The notes beneath the pieces are model-generated. The model saw only the letters and a list, made by a program, of their open reading frames with translations, had not been told where the DNA came from and ran no database searches. This document shows, piece after piece, positions 13,501-16,337 of a DNA stretch of 16,337 nucleotides. The stretch is from Candidatus Thorarchaeota archaeon (GTDB lineage Archaea; Asgardarchaeota; Thorarchaeia; Thorarchaeales; Thorarchaeaceae): assembly GCA_004524595.1 (NCBI GenBank), contig SDOA01000097.1, forward strand, positions 1 through 16,337. Reading direction: 5' to 3'. The stretch's first letter is position 1, and each line of letters begins with the position of its first letter. The position numbers were made by a program, and so were the translations under genes.

Positions 13501-16337
13501 CTACAATTTGTAAATGGAACACCCATCGCATTTCAGACCGTTTACATTCATTGGATAAGTCCTGATGGTACATTTGTCTATCAGAACACGACTGATAGTA
13601 ATGGTGACTACCAATATATCATATCTCTAAATCCTCTAATGACTCCTGGAACAGTAAATGTTCATGTTAACTGGACCTCATTTTCAGGCCTTTATACCGA
13701 TGCTTTGAATGATCTGCAGCCACCAATTCAACTAATTCAATATTCTACGGAATTCGTAGCTAGTCTACCTGAACAAATCTATCTTGACGAGGTCCTATAT
13801 ATTCAGGGGACCCTTGTCTTTTCAGATGATAGCACACCAATTACAGGAGTGATAGTCTATATAGCTAATAACAACGGAACTCACTATATAGTTCAAGCAA
13901 TTCTTACAACAAATGCCACAGGCGGATTTAACCACACTTTTCTCCCTCACGAACTAGATACATTGTCAGATGATTTTCTGTTGTTCTATGCTAGCGGAAC
14001 AAATCTAATCAGTGACGCCTATACACAGTTCAATGTCTATCGTATTCAGTATCAAGTAAATCTTGAGATTTCTGTTCTACCCAATCCTGTAATGCAGAAT
14101 GGAACCCTTACAATCCACGCATATCTCTATTTTGCGCATAATAGCACACCTTTGATTTTTACTGACGTTGATATCTACTGGTATAATGGCACAGTCTTTT
14201 TACTGGGTACTATCACGACAGATGGTACAGGTCAGGGTGATTTATTCTATTCAGGAATGGCATACGATACTGTTAGAACTGGTATTGAAGTGTATGGATA
14301 TTATGACGGTACAACCTTACGTTCAGCAAACGAGTCTGGTCACATAATAGTGACCCTCCAGCAGTGGACAACTGAACTCATTGGTATCAATACTGATGCA
14401 ACTCAATATCGGTTGACTGAAACAGTGATAGTCACAGGAACTCTTCAATTTGCGAGTGGAAGTGCTCCATATACCGGAGTTACCGTTGAACTATATCTCT
14501 CCGGAGTTTCTATTAACAGTACAATCACCGCATCTGATGGGTCTTTTACCCTCTACTGGTTCATCGAACCTGAGACATCAATAGGCTTCTATGATCTGGA
14601 GGTACGATTTACCTCTTCCTATCCCTGGATAGCTGGTACTCAGGCATTCACACCCCAGATAGAGGTCTATGCACCGGGCTACCTCTGGTCATCATTTACA
14701 GTTAATCCTGAATCTCCTAGCCCCCTCTACATACTTGAATATCTGAGCATCACAGGTACCGTTACTTGGGATAACTCTACTCCCTATGCATTCTCTGATG
14801 TCACACTCTATTGGGGTGATCCCGCCTCGACTTACTTTTTGATTGCAACAGTACCGACTGATGGTCTTGGGGTATTCTCATATTCATTTCAGGTTCCAGC
14901 TGATACTTTAACAGGGAATAGATATGTGTGGGCTTATATTCCTCCACAAGGCTATGCCACCTCTGGAACATCTCCATTACGTACGGTCTTTATCACCACA
15001 TATTCTGTTATCATTACTGCGACAGTGGATATCTCCTCTGTTCATCTTGGAGAGCAGATTATCTTCTCAGGAACCGCTCTTTATAGTAATGGTACACCCT
15101 TGACAGGATATCAGATTGAAATATGGTGGCATGGAGAGCTTTTGAATATTGCAACAGTGAATGGTGGGGGTAACTACAGCTTCATTCATTCTGTGCCTTA
15201 TTCGCTTTCAGTAGGAGTAAAGACTGGATATGCGTTTTTCAATGCTCCAACAGCTGCTTTTGAGGACGTTACAGAATTCCTCCCCGACGTTACCGTGCGA
15301 GAATACATCTACCTCTTTTTGGACTCTCAACCTCCTGATATAGTCTTCTTGAGAGGAGAATCAATTATTGTAACCGGATATGTCTTGAATGATGACGGTC
15401 TTTCAGCTGATGGTGTCTTGGTATCTGTGTTGATGAATGGAGAATCAACTGGAGCAACGGGTACCACTGGTGCAGCAGGTACCTTTTCAATAGCTGTTCA
15501 AACTAGTTCAAGCACTATTCCCGGTGAATATATCATCACGATAACATCACTAGGTCTGTACCATGATATACTATCCTCAACGGGCTCCTGGACTGTTGAG
15601 ATATTCATGAACTCGGTGATATATATCCAGACTTCCACAGAATCTCTGATGCCCGGTGAAACATTCTCGGTCCTCATCCAGCTCAACGACGATAATGGCA
15701 ACCCCCTCCATGGCGCAAATGTGCGGGTACTACTAGATACCACACAGATTGCATTGTTAACTCTCACTGATGCCTCCGGAGCCTCATTCAATGTACGAAT
15801 TCCTGATACATGGACCGAAAGTGGTACATTTGCTATAAGTGTTGAATATTTAGGCGGAAACTATGTCTATGGTGACTCGGATATCGCTACCGATTCGATT
15901 CATGTCTTCACAGGCGTTACTGTTGTCCAAGGTTGGCTAAACAGAGTAAATCCAGGAAGTGCATTTTCTATTCAAGCTGTACTTAATGATCCTAATGGCA
16001 ATCCGATTATCGCCCGTCAGGTGCTGCTCAATCTCAATGAGACCAATATCATCCCTCTCGTGACAGACTCTGACGGTCGAATTACTTATGATATACCTGG
16101 TCTTGATGAGGGAAGCATAAGTTTCACTATCACGCTCATTTCAAATGAGGTCTCTGATATACTATCAGGGCCATATACAATTCTAATCCAAACTCAAGGT
16201 GGTTTTATTTTGCAGGGAACTGATTTAATCATAGCAGGAATCTTGCTAATAGGTGCAGTCATTGCTGTTTTGGCGTATCTGTACATTGTGAAGGGAATGT
16301 TTCGTTCAGTTGTTATTTCAAGAGGAATCGACATCCC
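10531..16337 (+). CDS. Giant membrane-anchored surface protein: transglutaminase-like domain plus tandem Ig-like domains (3' end beyond window)
   Basis: The frame is open to the window's end, at least 1935 codons. The visible order is a basic cytosolic tail ending TRKK, a membrane helix (about 12-36), and an N-terminal domain with YDYYDGAGW (113-121). A transglutaminase-like core (about 300-395) follows with DFATAYCVFMRELGIPARI and WAEVYVP. About 13-14 Ig-like domains of roughly 100 residues span 410-1888. A second helix (about 1898-1920) is followed by a short basic tail. The transglutaminase triad is missing: expected Cys, His and Asp read P326, T370 and I391. There is a single cysteine (C334) in the visible protein and many N-x-S/T sequons, as expected for a glycosylated exterior. 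The TTG start is favoured by GAGG nine bases upstream and by the positive-inside tail; ATG 10561 is the alternative. It probably sits on the cell surface as a binding or structural protein. Confidence 0.88.
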   Translation, partial: MSTEGTTRKKMGLTAIISSIFIVATIVWGFYSFILIQSGDIRPYPAHFEYDSIKYWPYENGFAGGNTNWFDNLNYTNLPLDQPLPDDLLDHLDDPVFIVAPADPGQLWRIDSYDYYDGAGWSKTVEGTRPLNSQELISYSEITNPVYIVLFYAEAGATVGAMSLPSLFPSIRIIEDSFNTWSIVDGIPEIDDPSRLIDYDIQTDEYGTLLFSPFITGTTGEQVLVSFEITYINQDIENIQNLAQPGSAAFLPIYTDLTAVQPLSSRVQTAINQFTDVGTNAYETAMAVKTYFQSTFELTISEEALSDRPDNQEITDWFLERGGGLPMDFATAYCVFMRELGIPARIVSGYALGERDAVEDFRTIMVRHMTFWAEVYVPMSGTTLGEWIQVIPIPLPDEYGGGEDPTNTPVPEIELLVFPINGQHWAEIGDTFELGATITVDGVYVTTPDTVFFYDETDTEVIGYTTIGQSPLPPIANISYVFPSNATVDYHTISATWENSYFMVWNTTRIFAVGTPTPNVHRSELAKTSNYYPSEIIDLNINQGLDTHVALWTDIVHVYGVMTVGGTPVNSSKYGNQYIQIMWDDDVVGDAYIDEYGYYEFYIPVDPMNHTLMTIGPHEVWSSYAGDWDPDLEYWRLKPANSSISVVTVYGRVSFVLTVTPVEAYAGAILQYDGSIQFMNGSLLPSGQSVGVFFGTQANTTRPLNVTGGFQWSYMIPLAQPDGTYFARVNFTSPWQYILGNWSISIPINVGSGGSQITLNALPNPLFIGQGITISGYLQYAANSSGIAGQWVDVWWQTDTIFFLGQAFTAGDGYFELDFIIPAGYEGSVSYWANYTSAISGLTDTESPHLSSTIKRYDPNISILATPDPIRLLQTVTIQGVVSLPENASSPLVSITVSIWWSNSTHPSGVLLGTAITNATGGYIFYYQIPLTHGIETVHVWASYTSLLPEVADAESIHEPLTIEATNTIITINEDYTYYYLNETVQLYGQLQFVNGTPIAFQTVYIHWISPDGTFVYQNTTDSNGDYQYIISLNPLMTPGTVNVHVNWTSFSGLYTDALNDLQPPIQLIQYSTEFVASLPEQIYLDEVLYIQGTLVFSDDSTPITGVIVYIANNNGTHYIVQAILTTNATGGFNHTFLPHELDTLSDDFLLFYASGTNLISDAYTQFNVYRIQYQVNLEISVLPNPVMQNGTLTIHAYLYFAHNSTPLIFTDVDIYWYNGTVFLLGTITTDGTGQGDLFYSGMAYDTVRTGIEVYGYYDGTTLRSANESGHIIVTLQQWTTELIGINTDATQYRLTETVIVTGTLQFASGSAPYTGVTVELYLSGVSINSTITASDGSFTLYWFIEPETSIGFYDLEVRFTSSYPWIAGTQAFTPQIEVYAPGYLWSSFTVNPESPSPLYILEYLSITGTVTWDNSTPYAFSDVTLYWGDPASTYFLIATVPTDGLGVFSYSFQVPADTLTGNRYVWAYIPPQGYATSGTSPLRTVFITTYSVIITATVDISSVHLGEQIIFSGTALYSNGTPLTGYQIEIWWHGELLNIATVNGGGNYSFIHSVPYSLSVGVKTGYAFFNAPTAAFEDVTEFLPDVTVREYIYLFLDSQPPDIVFLRGESIIVTGYVLNDDGLSADGVLVSVLMNGESTGATGTTGAAGTFSIAVQTSSSTIPGEYIITITSLGLYHDILSSTGSWTVEIFMNSVIYIQTSTESLMPGETFSVLIQLNDDNGNPLHGANVRVLLDTTQIALLTLTDASGASFNVRIPDTWTESGTFAISVEYLGGNYVYGDSDIATDSIHVFTGVTVVQGWLNRVNPGSAFSIQAVLNDPNGNPIIARQVLLNLNETNIIPLVTDSDGRITYDIPGLDEGSISFTITLISNEVSDILSGPYTILIQTQGGFILQGTDLIIAGILLIGAVIAVLAYLYIVKGMFRSVVISRGIDI
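11761..16194 (+). repeat. Array of about 13-14 divergent Ig-like domain repeats within the giant gene
   Basis: Units of about 95-110 codons recur with a shared pattern. A strand with an early Pro or Gly-x-x leads to an I-x-G-x-L/V-x-Y strand, then a G-T-P-like turn, a V-x-I-W-W strand, a T-D/N-x-x-G-x-Y/F turn, and a hydrophobic strand ending in A/V-x-Y-T-S. Approximate unit starts are 11761, 12085, 12476, 12785, 13108, 13426, 13741, 14044, 14371, 14680, 15001, 15301, 15607 and 15910. The repeats are divergent at the DNA level, so this is an old array, not a recent expansion. Units 12-13 resemble carboxypeptidase-regulatory or bacterial Ig-like domains (D-x-N-G-N-P-L/I turns). Exact borders were judged by eye. 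Confidence 0.7.

Noticed and set aside
15498..15791. A 97-codon open frame on the minus strand.
   Set aside because: It is antisense to clear Ig-like domains of the giant gene and has no ribosome-binding site or family resemblance.
12079..16194. Recent DNA-level tandem duplication in the giant gene.
   Set aside because: The repeat is visible only in the protein pattern. No long near-identical DNA segments were noticed, so it is an old, divergent array.
1..16337. A defence island, prophage, insertion sequence or CRISPR array.
   Set aside because: No transposase, integrase, restriction or Cas-like protein, and no regularly spaced direct repeats, were seen. Most genes are housekeeping or surface genes.

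Overview
The window is ordinary chromosomal DNA from an archaeon, most likely one of the Asgard lineages; that placement is an inference and Thorarchaeia-like is only a guess. Support for archaea: a 52-residue ribosomal protein eL40, a split tRNA-Val gene whose introns fit tRNA endonuclease processing, a PAC2-family proteasome assembly chaperone, a Nip7-like PUA protein next to a Nop2/Sun RNA methyltransferase, a Ski2/Hel308-type helicase fold, TATA-like boxes, and TTG starts preceded by purine-rich Shine-Dalgarno sites. No insertion sequence, CRISPR array, phage gene or origin was seen.

Left part (1-2583), all on the minus strand: sucC and sucD, abutting end to end, encode the two subunits of succinyl-CoA synthetase. 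They are followed by a small eL40 gene with its own likely promoter, then by a tRNA-Val(CAC) gene interrupted by two introns, one after tRNA position 37 and one between positions 53 and 54 at the T-loop. Next on the same strand (2584-4806) is a 740-residue Hel308-like protein that has lost its ATPase motifs and carries a SWIM zinc finger.

Middle part (4807-9056): a divergent intergenic region with two inverted repeats separates the helicase-like gene from a plus-strand PAC2-family gene. That gene meets, tail to tail with a 4-base overlap, a compact minus-strand cluster read as threonine synthase, a yeast-Fcy1-like cytosine deaminase, a Nop2/Sun-type m5C methyltransferase and a Nip7-like PUA protein. 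The last two overlap by ATGA, and their eukaryotic counterparts both work in large-subunit ribosome biogenesis.

Right part (9057-16337): a CYTH (CyaB-like) protein on plus and an HD-domain phosphohydrolase on minus converge with a 3-base gap. Then a very large plus-strand gene begins at a TTG codon at 10531 and runs off the window's end with at least 1935 codons. It encodes a surface protein: short basic cytosolic tail, N-terminal membrane helix, a transglutaminase-like domain whose expected Cys-His-Asp triad reads Pro-Thr-Ile, about thirteen or fourteen Ig-like domains of about 100 residues, and a second membrane helix near the C-terminus.

The main points of interest are the two-intron tRNA and two apparent pseudoenzymes (the ATPase-dead SWIM helicase and the triad-less transglutaminase-fold surface protein). 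I found no obvious defence or mobile system.
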